Shown here in pieces: positions 48,361 to 59,107 of a stretch of DNA of 64,000 nt. The position numbers were made by a program, and so were the translations under genes. The stretch is taken from contig OY759219.1 of the NCBI GenBank assembly GCA_963662175.1, forward strand, positions 47,112,675 to 47,176,674. Reading direction: 5' to 3'. Under the pieces are notes generated by a model, which had not been told where the DNA came from, made no database searches, and saw only the letters and a program-made list of their open reading frames with translations. The DNA comes from Aradus depressus (lineage: Eukaryota; Arthropoda; Insecta; Hemiptera; Aradidae). Within the stretch, counting starts at the first letter, position 1. Each line of letters opens with the position of its first letter.

Positions 48361-49341
48361 ATAGATATATTTTGGTTGTATATTGAACTTACCAATTTGT
48401 GTTCATTTGACTCTGTTACAGAATGTAGAGCTGCTCTCCATAGCAGCTGGTCTCCAGTTCTTCTCAGACATTCAGTTAATGAGAAACTGAAGCTCCTCTC
48501 TCATGGTAAGAATCCCATCAGAATATCTTCGTTCTTTCAAGTATTTGTTTATTGTAATAACAATTTTAATATTATTTAAATTTAATACGTTTTACTGTTG
48601 TGATATTGTGGAGGAAGTGCAACAAATAGGCTGGATCCTGATCAAGGTCGCACTGTTTGTGGGAGAAAAGTCCAGTTATAGGAAAGACAGCCACCAAAAA
48701 AATTGGATGTTACCATCTCTGGGTCATTTCATTCTATGCACACTTCTTAAGTTGCTTGATTTGTGAACAAATGAAAGTTTTTTGAACACTTGAGCAATTT
48801 TTTCACGAGAAAACAAGTATTTAAAATTGGTTGTAGCTTGTGGGATGAGATGTTCAAATTTTGCAATTTATACTTAGAAGAAAACAATTACATAATTCGT
48901 GTCTACACTATCTACGATTAGTTAATAGCGAAAAGTTAACGTATATTATTTCTTTTTAAATTTCGCAATGACAAATCTTTGCAATTTGATTTGGTTTGGT
49001 AAGGACATTCCGCGACGACACAACAACAACCAACAACCAACTTTTTATATTTTTTTTTTCGTGAAATAGATTTCCAATTGATTCAACAATTTGTATTTGT
49101 TCATCAGTATGAAACCTTTAGTAAATTTGGAGATGGTGAGCTGCGAACTTCTGATCGATTTAGTGCGGAATCAGAAAATTTATTGTATTACATCACTATT
49201 TGAATTCCACATTGGTATTTGAGTCAAAACTATTGTTTCTATGTTTCAGAAAGTCATGAGGCTATAGGAGGGAGACATCATCCAGAGGAGAAACCTCAGG
49301 AATGCAGACTTCAAATCTAGGAACTCAGCTGCATTTAGAGT
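48361..49341. other. Unassigned DNA right of the satellites
   Basis: AT-rich. One exon-like segment at 48421-48504 is discussed as a finding. Otherwise nothing recognised. Confidence 0.45.
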
Positions 49342-49595
49342 CATTTTGGAAGTACGATATGTGGCATAAGAAGAAGAGACATTTTGGAAGTACGATATGT
49401 GGCATAAGAAGAAGTGACATTTTGGAAGTACGATATGTGGCATAAGAAGAAGTGACATTTCGGAAGTACGATATGTGGCATAAGAAGAAGAGACATTTTG
49501 GAAGTACGATATGTGGCATAAGAAGAAGAGACATTTTGGAAGTACGATATGTGGCATAAGAAGAAGTGACATTTTGGAAGTACGATATGTGGCAT
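49342..49595. repeat. 38-bp minisatellite
   Basis: Seven units at 38-bp steps (49342, 49380, 49418, 49456, 49494, 49532 and 49570): 'cattttggaagtacgatatg' then 'tggcataagaagaagaga'. The unit is not a multiple of three, yet no frame of the minus strand has a stop, so three overlapping frames are open across the array. Confidence 0.95.
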
Positions 49596-51079
49596 CACAA
49601 CGTTATGGACCAGCTGTTTAAAAACTATTTTCATTTTATACTTACAGGCCATTACACTTTTTGTTATAAAAACGGCTATGAAGTTGCGACACCCTGTATG
49701 TACATATAAATATAAATTAAACTTTCCCGAAAGAGAACCAACTTCTTATATTTTCGCGGTCAAAAATCAAAAAAAACTTTTATTAAATTAAAAAATAACT
49801 TTATCTAAAATTTTATTTAACAATATTTAAATTTAGAGGTCGGTAGTTCAATTGTCTAACTTTTGAAATACTTATCAATTCATCTACAAACTAAACAGAA
49901 TAATAATTTTAAAGCTAAATATGAGTTTTGATATACAATTTTATTTTTAAAGATATATGCATAAGTAACTCGTTAAATCATTAGGAATCAAAAATATTTC
50001 ATAGTTGATAGTTCATAACTATACAAAGTACCGTTGGCAAAGTATCGGATATAAATAATTTTGTAATTTATTTATCTACGAACAAAATGCATCCCCATTT
50101 CTCTACAGTTATACGTTTTGAAGATGGACGCGTAAATAACTCGTTGAAACACTAAAAAAACAAAATAAAAATGTCATATTTGATAGCTTTTATCACTAAA
50201 TTAAAATTATCATTGGAAAAGTATTAGATAGAAATAATTGTATACGGTATTCATCCTCGAACAAAATGCGAAAATAACTGCAGTCTTTTAGATATAGTAA
50301 TAATGGTCCCAATGGAGCCGAACTTGGGCCTCTTTAATATATGATATATATAACATGCAGAGTAATTGATCGATATTATAACAAAAAATGTCTGATAGTA
50401 GACTTCATTCGCGACTATGTGGATCCTCTTCCTATTTTCATCGAGTTAACAATTATTTTGTTCATAGGATTTTTTGACGGAAAGGTTACATTTCTCAGCT
50501 TCTCATCAACTTGAGATCTGTGGAGATGGTACAATTGCACAAGAAGTTCTTCACTTAAATAGCTTTCAAATGGTGTATCACATTTTGACATTACACAATC
50601 ACATTTTGACATTACACAATCACATTTTGACATTACACAATCACATTTTGACATTACACAATCACATTTTATGATTACTTTTTTTTTTTTTTTTTTCGGG
50701 TTAGATATTTGTTCAAAATAACAAAAATGATAGGAAACATTTTGGGAGGAAGAGATAAAATGTGAAACAAATTGCTTGACTGCTATGGTAGCTAGTTATG
50801 AAAACACATCATACTCAGATCAGAGTATTTTCAGGTTTGAATTACATCATTTATTATTATTTTCTTCTTTAAAATTACTGCAAACATTAATTTGTTTGTT
50901 TTGTCGAAGATATTTCATTTGAGTGTGTGAACATCCACCTCAACAAGGGCAAATGTTCAAACATTAACTGAAATTCCTTCGACATAACAAATGAAAGCTG
51001 AAATCACTCTAACCTGACCAAACTGGGTTTTTATAAATGTAGTAATAATTAATTATTAATAATTTAAAAAAATAAAATT
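49596..51079. other. Unassigned AT-rich DNA
   Basis: Contains only the 21-bp minisatellite and a T-run near 50680-50697. A ~100-bp phrase around 'gtaactcgttaaatcattag' recurs diverged near 50130. Confidence 0.45.
50575..50668. repeat. 21-bp minisatellite
   Basis: About 4.5 units of 'cattttgacattacacaatc' plus a. Divisible by three, hence short heptapeptide repeat frames (HILTLHN on plus, MSKCDCV on minus). Confidence 0.93.
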
Positions 51080-51252
51080 AATCGTCGGATAATCACCGGC
51101 AATGTTCTTCCCCAGAACAAACTAATCTATTCAAATGTTGCTCCCCCTCCAAAAGCAGTCGATTGTTTGCGCTAAAATTCAATAGTTTACTTCCATAGGG
51201 TCTCCTTAATCCTCATACTAAATTTCGTGTCGATACATTCATTCTATCGGGA
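51080..51252 (+). repeat. Dispersed repeat family, copy 2
   Basis: Same family as 16680-16935 ('ataatcaccggcaatgttct', 'catactaaatttcgtgtcga', 'tacattcattctatcgggag'). Runs into the 26-bp minisatellite. Confidence 0.78.
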
Positions 51253-51390
51253 GTTATTGTGTTCACAGACTATGCTATGTTATTGTGTTCACAGACTATG
51301 CTATGTTATTGTGTTCACAGACTATGCTATGTTATTGTGTTCACAGACTATGCTATGTTATTGTGTTCACAGACTACTATGCTATGTTAC
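51253..51390. repeat. 26-bp minisatellite
   Basis: Five units of 'gttattgtgttcacagacta' plus tgctat. It starts inside a dispersed repeat whose single-copy form 'gggagttattgtgttcacag' is seen at about 52498-52517, so it is an amplified piece of that repeat. Confidence 0.93.
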
Positions 51391-52082
51391 TATACTATAA
51401 TATAGTTTTATTTTTTTTATATTTTTTATTATATATATACGATAGTTTGCTTGTGAGGTACAGCAGATTTACTTATTCACATTTATAACTTACGACGTAT
51501 CATGACATCAAATTGGAATAAAACAAATTTACAATTGATTCAAAAATTACTATGAAGTGAATATGATACATAATATGTATCGTTCCATTACCTTGGTCAA
51601 CATACTTCTCAGATATTACTGAAAATCACCAGTCAGCTACTCGGCCAACGAGGAGACAGAAGATGACCAACTTGATTATGATGACTGAATATTGCTCATT
51701 TAAACAACTCGTTTTTAAAATCATTTTAAAATTTATTTTTATATGTACAATACAAACTTATTGTAATTGTATTGCAAATTATAAATAAAATGTTTTTTTT
51801 TTTTTTAAAGTGAGGCTCAAACAAATTCCTGACCAATTACATTGGTTTATTATTTAAAATAAAAATAATATTATTATAAAATAACAAACCAATATGCGAC
51901 ATCCCACAACGAAAATAACTAGAATACCTTTATTGTTCAGTTCGCCCTTTTGCAAAATTTTTCAAACGCGTTTTTCTGAAAGTTGAGTTCACCCTTGGTA
52001 TCCGCAACGCCTCGTATATACCTCAGTTATGTACCATAAAGCTGTTTTATTATAATAACCTCGTCATTACTTTGAATGAAAT

Positions 52083-52640
52083 AGGTCGTCGGTGGATCAT
52101 CGGCAATGAACTTCCCCACAACGAATTAATCAATTATCGCTCTTTCCAAAACCAGTCGACCCTTTGCGCTATTATTCAACAGTTGATCTACATATGGGTT
52201 CCTAAGTCATACTAAATTTTGTGTCCATCATTACATCGGGAGCTATTAAGGTAATTGAATTGAGCCCCCTCCCCTCAACTCCGATATCGCTGAAATTTGA
52301 TAGGTTATGTCCTAATGGGGTTTTGACATTAAATATAAAATTCAAAGTTTAAGTTATTAGAGATTTTGAGTTAAGCCTCTCCTCTAACCCCCCCCCCCCC
52401 TCCCCTTTGACCCATTTGGCTGAAAACTGATAGATGTTGTCCTTATGGGGTTTTGGTCATACATATAAAAGTTCTTGTCGATACATTTATTCTATCGGGA
52501 GTTATTGTGTTCACAGTGACACAGACTTTTTTTTTCTTATTTGGAATTTAGAGGTCGGAAAACATAAAATTCTGTTGAAAACTTAGGCTCGAATTTTGGA
52601 CCGATTACATAACTTTCTCTATACTAAGTATTGCTGGGGA
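52083..52640 (+). repeat. Dispersed repeat family, copy 3 (longest)
   Basis: After the shared start it contains about two diverged units that are the reverse complement of the 144-bp satellite unit ('gatatcgctgaaatttgata', 'ggttatgtcctaatggggtt'), a C-run (52390-52399), the single 'gttattgtgttcacag' and the end 'aggtcggaaaacataaaatt'. It looks like a parental form of the 144-bp satellite. Confidence 0.75.
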
Positions 52641-52664
52641 AGTAAAAGAAGTATTTTAATAATA

Positions 52665-53060
52665 ATACGATATAATAATAATAATAAGCTTTTATTGACA
52701 TAAGTTTAGATTTACAATATAGTGAGACAAGTATATATACATAAGACTAAATTAGTCTTTTAAATAGTAGGTACATATTTTTATGAACTACACAATTAAA
52801 CGATAAAATGTAAAACAAAACGGTTATAGATGGCCAAGCCTTCAAAATTTATTTTGAGAGATAATTCGAAGGAAAATTAAGAAAGAAAAGGAAGTAGAAG
52901 AAAATGTTAGAAAGGAAAAGTTGAGAATTTAGAAAGATGAGCACTGGATCGCCGAATGCCGCAAGCGAGGGCAGCGCACGAACATGCACGGGGAGAGCAT
53001 TCCAAGCTCTTGCTCCTGCAACAAAATAGGAAACATAGTAAGAGTTATGGTTTGTGTTAA
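52665..53060 (-). mobile_element. CR1/L2-like LINE 3' end, 5'-truncated
   Basis: On the minus strand a short frame reads YYVSYFVAGARAWNALPV then HVRALPSLAAFGDPVLIF, the 'ga.aWN.LP..vR...s...F' block that ends many CR1/L2/Crack-type polymerases. Further along the minus strand are AATAAA and an (ATT)n tail (plus-strand aataataataataag near 52670-52688), the usual microsatellite end of such elements. Confidence 0.72.
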
Positions 53061-53811
53061 GGGTTGTAGATAGGGGGCAGGAGGTAGTTGGGATGTAGGA
53101 TTTTAAAAACTAATTTCAAACATGTCAGTTGTACAAGTGAGTGTATATCACACCCAATTTTTTACTATAAATAAACCTGAGGATGATTACACTTTTTTTC
53201 TGGAATTGACAATATATCAACAATATTTCGAATCAATTATTATTTCTTACAAGTTTCCACAATATGTCCTTGTTCCTCCATTCAGAAGAGTTCTGTACTC
53301 TTCCTCACACTGAAGCCACTGCTTGCGTATATTTTTTAAAGGGGATTTGCTATTTACTTTCTTACTGTATATCTCTTGATAGAAAACATAAATCGAAACA
53401 ACATTGCGTCTGTCAGCCGCCGCCTTGCAGGTTTTTGGTGTATAAAATTTTCTATTTGTTGTGAGGATTGGCTAGATGAGCTGAAGGAAGAGACACTCTT
53501 CATCCCCAGGTTTGCTGTAAAACCTAAGCTTCTAGTGCTGTAAGGTATATCCCCACCGGGGCTCATCTGGGGCAATGCCCCTCTCAGGACGACCTCACCA
53601 AATATTCTCTCCCTGAGCTAACAAATCCCCCCATGAAGGTAAGCCAGCACCCCTCTTGAGGTTTGCCTCCTATCCTTGGATTTACAAGGATGTGCTACAA
53701 TCCACCATTCACCTTTTTTTGGATGACCACTGCCACTGGTATTGATACTTCATTAGAAAAGATGGCCTTGGGATCACCTCTTTTCCTTCTTCGGAAACTT
53801 TTGGGGAAATA
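53061..53811. other. Unassigned DNA with moderate GC
   Basis: 53480-53780 is less AT-rich ('ccccaccggggctcatctgg', 'ggatgaccactgccactggt') and looks like an old element or pseudogene, but no protein motif is readable. Confidence 0.4.
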
Positions 53812-54002
53812 AAGAGGTCGGAAAACATGAAATTTCAGTAAAAACTCAACATCGAATTTCTGTCCGATTACATAATTTCTCCTATACTCAGTATAACTGG
53901 GCAGGTATCACAAAGAAAGTAGCCCCACCAACTGGTAAATGTCTCGGACTTGCTTGTAGTATTGCGACCCCCGGAGCAACACCGTGCACTGCAGCTAGTA
54001 TA
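53812..54002 (+). repeat. Dispersed repeat family, 3' fragment
   Basis: Shares 'gaggtcggaaaacatgaaat' and 'gattacataatttctcctat' with the end of copy 3. The final 'gcactgcagctagtataac' resembles the 66-bp unit's 'cacagctagta'. Confidence 0.65.
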
Positions 54003-54300
54003 ACACCTCGTTATTGTTCCAGCTCTTCTATTTCTGTTGATGAGGACTTATTGAGAAGTTGAAGAGATAAAATGAGCTAGGCAACATACGAGTAGCTAGT
54101 GACGAAACATTAACTAAATGATAAAAATATAACCAAAATTGTTATTATTATTTTTTTTTCAGAATAACTTTATTAAATTTATATATTTTTTTACAGTTTT
54201 GCTCATAACTTGAATAATTGACATGATGCTTTGAAGTAGCAGCTTATTGGCTGTCCTCCGTAATTGATAGGTTTTAAATGCATTTAAACAAAGTTCCAAA

Positions 54301-54832
54301 CAGTGGCGTAGCTAGAGAATTTGGGCCCCAATGCAAGCGTTGGTAGAGGGCCCCCTCCCCTGAATTTAATTTTTTACATTTAAAACATGAAAATTTACTA
54401 CACATTACAAATTACAGGTGGAAAAAAGAAAAACTAGAAAAGTTTGAAATTAAAATGTTTTCTTTTTTGATTTTGCTGAAGCAAATACATCTATCAGTTT
54501 GGAAACATCCAAATGTTCTGCCCTTCTGGCTTCAATACTTAAAAGAGCTAAGTCGGACAGTCGTTTTTGACTCATGGAATTTTAAGATAATTATTAATAA
54601 TTTTCAACTTCGAAAAACTTCTCTCTGCTGTTGCCACCGGGATCGTCAAAAACAAAACCAATAGCGAACAAACCTCGTGATAGTTACTTGTCATATCGTA
54701 GAACTTGACTATTGCCAGTTCAGCCAATCCTCTGACTCGTGAAATAAGGATTCGGATAAATCCTTAGAATACTGAATTGCAAAAGGGCCCCAATGCGACC
54801 GCATTGTTTGCATTGGCATCGCTACGCCACTG
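54301..54832. mobile_element. hAT-like MITE, 532 bp
   Basis: Terminal repeats CAGTGGCGTAGC and GCTACGCCACTG with a perfect 8-bp target duplication GTTCCAAA (54293-54300 and 54833-54840). Subterminal 'gggccccaatgc' is also inverted at the two ends. There is no transposase; it would be moved by a hAT enzyme in trans. Confidence 0.93.
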
Positions 54833-55069
54833 GTTCCAAACCATTCCAGCTCACAACTTTATATTCGAATAAAATGTTTAAGTTGACTTAAATTGTTCAA
54901 CTGATTTATCAACATAATAAGTAATTTTGTCAAACTAAACTGTTTTTGACATTTCATATGCAAATAAAAATTAATAAAATATTTAAAATAAATATTGGAC
55001 ATTTTTTGTTATTAGTCACTCAAATAAAAAAAAATATATATATTTCTAATATTATATATAGTTAGTTAT

Positions 55070-55345
55070 TATGTCCGGGCTTTAACTACGATGTCATATC
55101 GCCTACTACCAGAGCGCTCTTTGGCCACTCTGGTGGACATGAGCCCGACTCTACTGTGGGAGTTCTAAATTTTGCCTACCTAGGTTGATAGACCCAGGGT
55201 AGGGTCTTTAACGAGTACCTGGCATCTCACAAGCTCGGTTCCATCGCTTATGTCCCATCCGAAGGACGGAGTGTTCAAGATTTTTACCTCCTACATAAAA
55301 AAGTTCAACTCAGTGGTAGCGTGCTAGTCTTCTACCGGCGCCCAC
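55070..55345 (-). repeat. SINE copy
   Basis: Body from gtccgggctttaactacg to a partial tRNA-like head with gttcaactcagtggtagcg. Internal deletions near the B-box. Confidence 0.8.
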
Positions 55346-55488
55346 AAAAAATATTGGATATATAATACATATTATATACCTATATGAAGCCTATTATCGA
55401 AATTGCTGTACTAATGTTTTTTTAGAAATTATGAAGAATTGGTGCCACAAGTACCGCGTATATTCCATATTTCTTCTTCGGCTTTTTG

Positions 55489-56966
55489 GCTAGAATTGAA
55501 ACAAATGACCCCGCACCATTCCTATGGGAAATTGGCTCCCTGCGAAATTGGCTGAAATTTTGAGGAAATGTTTCTCTTGTCATGTAGATCGTAAGTCTCT
55601 ATAGGCTCGACTAGCAAAAAATAATATTTTTCGAAATTACGAGCGTTTTTCGAAACTGAGATTTGTCATTAGATTGAAGTGCTAAATAATAAGTTGAATG
55701 GCAATTTAATAATTTTATAAATTGTAACGGATTTACAAAGGAAGCTAAATTATTCAAACTTGCAGAATTTTAATATCACAATTAAGTTGCTCAAAAGCAA
55801 AGCTGTTGGGCGCCAGGCCGATCTTCGGCCACTCAACTCGATAAGACAAAATAATGCTAAATTCGACTAGCTTTAAGAACGTGAGAATCCGCATCGCTTT
55901 CTTCGCGGGGTATTAGACAAAGGAATAACAGACAAACATAAATCAAAATAAAACACGTGAATAACAATGTAACATGGGCTTATAATTGAAAATAAAACAA
56001 ATGCAATCTACAGTGACGATAGTAAATGTCTCGATGTTTAACAACGAAATTAAGAAATGAATTTAAATCCTATTAGGGGCGGCATTTTAATAGCAAAATT
56101 GAACTGAAATATTGGACTCAAAATAATCTCAACTAAAATGGTGTATTCAGGCACACAATATTCGTCGATGGACTTGAAAAATAAAATAAAACTTGTTTAT
56201 TTAATATATTGTCTAATTTCACTAACTATATATACATGGGAGTACTTTCGGTATTTCTACCATCATCAAGACTCTTGTCTTATCTCTTATGCTTTTGACT
56301 GAGGATGGTAGAAATACCGAAAGTACTCCCATGTATATATAGTTAGTGAAATTAGACAATATATTAAATAAACCAGTTTTGTTTTATTTTTCAAGTCCAT
56401 TTGAATTATTTCACAATATCTCTGCAATAATGTCAGTTTTCATTAATATTCGTCGACTTGGCAAACCTTTCGATGACAATTGTGCAGGCTCAGGCCAGCG
56501 CTCTCGCCGACACACTTGACGCAATTCGTTATATGAAATTAATAAGTTACTTTAGACAATCCTTGATCAAAGAAAATGACTAAATAATCAACTATATAAA
56601 GTACCGAAACTATTTGTATAAATATTTTTTTTCACTTATCTTTCTGCATATAAGTACCTATTATTATACAGAATATTTTTTTATAAAAATCATCAAAACA
56701 TTTTCCATTGTTGTTGGAAAATGATGTAAACATTGATAAAATGACTAAATTGCCATTCAACTGATTATTTGGCACTTCAATCTAATGACAAATCTCAGTT
56801 TTGAAAAACGTTAGTAATTTTGAAAAATATTATTTTTCGCTGGTCGAGTCTATAAAGACTTTCAATTTACATGACCCGAGGAACATTTCCTCAAAATTTC
56901 AGCCAATTTCGCCGGGAGCCAATTTCCCATAGGAATGGTGCGGGGTCATTTTCATATTTTCTTCTA
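55489..56966. mobile_element. Element with ~220-bp terminal inverted repeats
   Basis: The left arm (55489-55710) and right arm (56745-56966, inverted) share long blocks such as 'atgaccccgcaccattcc', 'gggaaattggctccc', 'tttcagccaatttcg', 'cacttcaatctaatgac' and 'attgccattcaac'. About 1 kb of non-coding DNA lies between, including the foldback at 56169-56444. Class and target duplication are undetermined. Confidence 0.75.
56169..56444. mobile_element. Foldback element with hammerhead-like motifs (Penelope-like?)
   Basis: Arms at about 56169-56262 and 56305-56400 are inverted copies. Direct repeats AATATTCGTCGA flank it at 56157-56168 and 56445-56456. Each arm carries a hammerhead-like core: CTGAGGA, stem GGTA-gaaa-TACC, then GAAA at 56299-56323 (+), and TTGATGA with the same stem at 56244-56270 (-). 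Inverted terminal repeats bearing hammerhead ribozymes are known from Penelope-like elements; assignment here is by analogy. Confidence 0.72.
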
Positions 56967-57270
56967 GTTGACTACCATCGTGTCTGGTTGAAGCCGTTTT
57001 ACTGACATTGCTCCATTAATGTGTTTTTCTTGCCAAAAAGAGGCTACACCCAAATTTAAACGTAAGTTTCTGCTCTCCTTCTAAACCTTCCTAAAACTTT
57101 ATTTTCTGGAACTTACTTTCAGTTTTTGTTCTTTTGTGGGTTCATCGATCTCTGAATTAATAGTTACAACCTGAGTAACATGTAAGTTTCCGCTCTCTCT
57201 ATAAACCTTTAGTCTCTTTATTTGGTGGATGTTTAACTTCCGTTTAAATTTTTTGAAGCTTCACTGATCG

Positions 57271-57274
<4 letters not shown>

Positions 57275-57336
<62 letters not shown>
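57275..57336. repeat. (AT)n microsatellite
   Basis: About 30 uninterrupted AT dinucleotides. Just upstream (57090-57255) is a diverged tandem pair of ~110 bp starting 'taagtttc.gctctc'. Confidence 0.95.
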
Positions 57337-57342
<6 letters not shown>

Positions 57343-57532
57343 AAAATAATAAATCACACTGTTTTCAGATGGAACAAACTATGCAAAATTGTTAATTTTT
57401 ATTGTGAATTTTCAAAGAGGGAGAGATTGATAGTGTGAGACTATCTTTAAGGAGAATTGAGTTGAGGCTATAATGCAGCTACATTGTTCAGTGACCACTG
57501 GAGCCCTGATCTGAGCCAGGCCAGGGAGGGAG

Positions 57533-57590
57533 TCTTGCGGCGTCCCTCAGGGATCGTTCTTCCTAGATCCGCTTTTCTCAATACCCGGCC
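57533..57590 (+). pseudogene. Short reverse transcriptase relic
   Basis: A short frame reads CGVPQGSFFLDPLFSI, matching the conserved LINE motif GVPQGS.LGPLLF with one inserted residue and a Gly-to-Asp change. The surrounding 57470-57640 may belong to the same relic, but no other motif is readable. Confidence 0.45.
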
Positions 57591-57778
57591 TCTCTCTCGG
57601 TTTATTAATTATTCCTCTTTGTTGAAGCTAACATGATTAACCTCAACCCTCCTCTCAAATTAATCCTTTTCTTTTTAGTCATCTTTCTTATTATTAAGGA
57701 AAAGAGAAAATGATAAATTAATAAAGGCATAGAGACTGGTGGGGTACAATCTGTTTTGGTTTAATAAACTTGTTTTCG

Positions 57779-57848
57779 AGGGCACCGTTAGCTCAGAGCT
57801 AGCGTGCTTGCCTACAGTGCTCAAGATCCCGGATTCGAACTTCCGTAG
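57779..57848 (+). repeat. tRNA-like SINE head
   Basis: GGGCACCGTTAGCTCAGAG (A-box side) and GGATTCGAAC (B-box side) about 45 bp apart. No SINE body follows; a different dispersed repeat begins at once. It is too diverged for a functional tRNA. Confidence 0.6.
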
Positions 57849-58090
57849 CTGTACAAAGTATAGGGGAAGTTAAGTTATCGGTCAGAAATTCGATGCTAAA
57901 TTTTCAACGGAATTTCATGTTTTCCGACCTTTTGATACCAAAAATTAGAAAAAAAGTCTGTCTGTGAACACGATAACTCCCGATAGAATGAATGTATCGA
58001 CAGGAAGTTTTGTATGTGTATCCAGAACCCAATAAGAACAACACCTATTGAGCGAATATGACGTGGTTTCAAAGCCGATAGCAAAGCTGT
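57849..58090 (-). repeat. Dispersed repeat family, reverse copy
   Basis: Reverse orientation: 'ggaatttcatgttttccgac', 'gtctgtgaacacgataactc', 'ccgatagaatgaatgtatcg'. Follows the tRNA-like SINE head directly. Confidence 0.65.
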
Positions 58091-58345
58091 AATTTATTAA
58101 TAACAATCTTCTAATGACGAAAACAATGATACTGAAATCACCTTAAGGGTCTTAGTTGATTCACCGCCCTTGTTTAATTGATGACATCAGCACAAGAAAT
58201 CTATTGTTTAAGTTAGTAGCTTCTGTTATAACGTAGCCCAGAGCCTATTCACTTTACATGCCAAACATCTAACTAAGATTTAATATTTTTTTTCAGTTAT
58301 AAATATATGTATTGAACTGATTCTAGGTCTACTTTGTGAAAATTC

Positions 58346-58632
58346 ATAATGAACAGGATAAAGGAATATACACACACTAAAGGAATATAAACTCCACACA
58401 CTGCTCGTCAATATTTTCACTACATTGGTCAAAATTACACGACCACAGTTTCGCCTGTTACGGCATTATCAAGTGAACTAAACTGAGATTACTACTACTA
58501 GTAACTTAGATAATGCCGTAACAGGCGAAACTGTGGTCGTGTAATTTCGAACAATATAGTGAAAATATTGACGAGTAGTTTGTGGAGTTTATATTCCTTA
58601 GTGTGTGTATATTCCTTTATCCTGTTCATTAT
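58346..58632. mobile_element. Foldback element with degenerate hammerhead-like motif
   Basis: Near-identical inverted arms (58346-58473 and 58505-58632) around a ~30-bp centre. Each arm end contains TGATAATGCC / GTAACA / GGCGAAAC or a variant (58448-58473 minus; 58505-58531 plus, where it reads TAGATAA). This is a hammerhead layout with altered core bases. Related in plan, not in sequence, to the 56.2-kb foldback. Confidence 0.7.
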
Positions 58633-58639
58633 AAATATA

Positions 58640-59107
58640 TATTTTAGAAATTACTACAGTACATCCTTAGTGCTGGATCCGCCATTGCTAGTAGGGCAAC
58701 CAAACAGGAAAATTACATATTTATGTCAAATTGGACTTATGGAAGATCTCGAAAGTCGCATATGGGTGCGATTTTGAATAGGCCAATATACTAAACCCAG
58801 ACTTAAGATAAGGGTTTCAATGCTTTTAATTACCTCACTAATATATTTTTTGGGTATATTGTTTTTTTTGCCAATTACCTGCGCAGGACTTTTCAGGAGT
58901 TAGTATATATTTTTTTACTTTTCTAAGAAATGAAATATATCATATTATTGAAGATAGTATATATTTATTACAATATGTTTTTCCTTAGTGAATGTAAAAA
59001 GCTATCCGTATACATTTATCTATGTATAAGGAATCCCTAACGAAATAATAATAAAATTACGATATTTAACACCAATATGTACAAAGCGATAATAAAAAAT
59101 TAAAATC
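58640..59107. other. 3' flank of the TRPA gene
   Basis: Very AT-rich. Minus-strand AATAAA at 58964-58969, about 140 bp past the stop, is a plausible poly(A) signal. The foldback at 58346-58632 lies further downstream. Confidence 0.45.
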
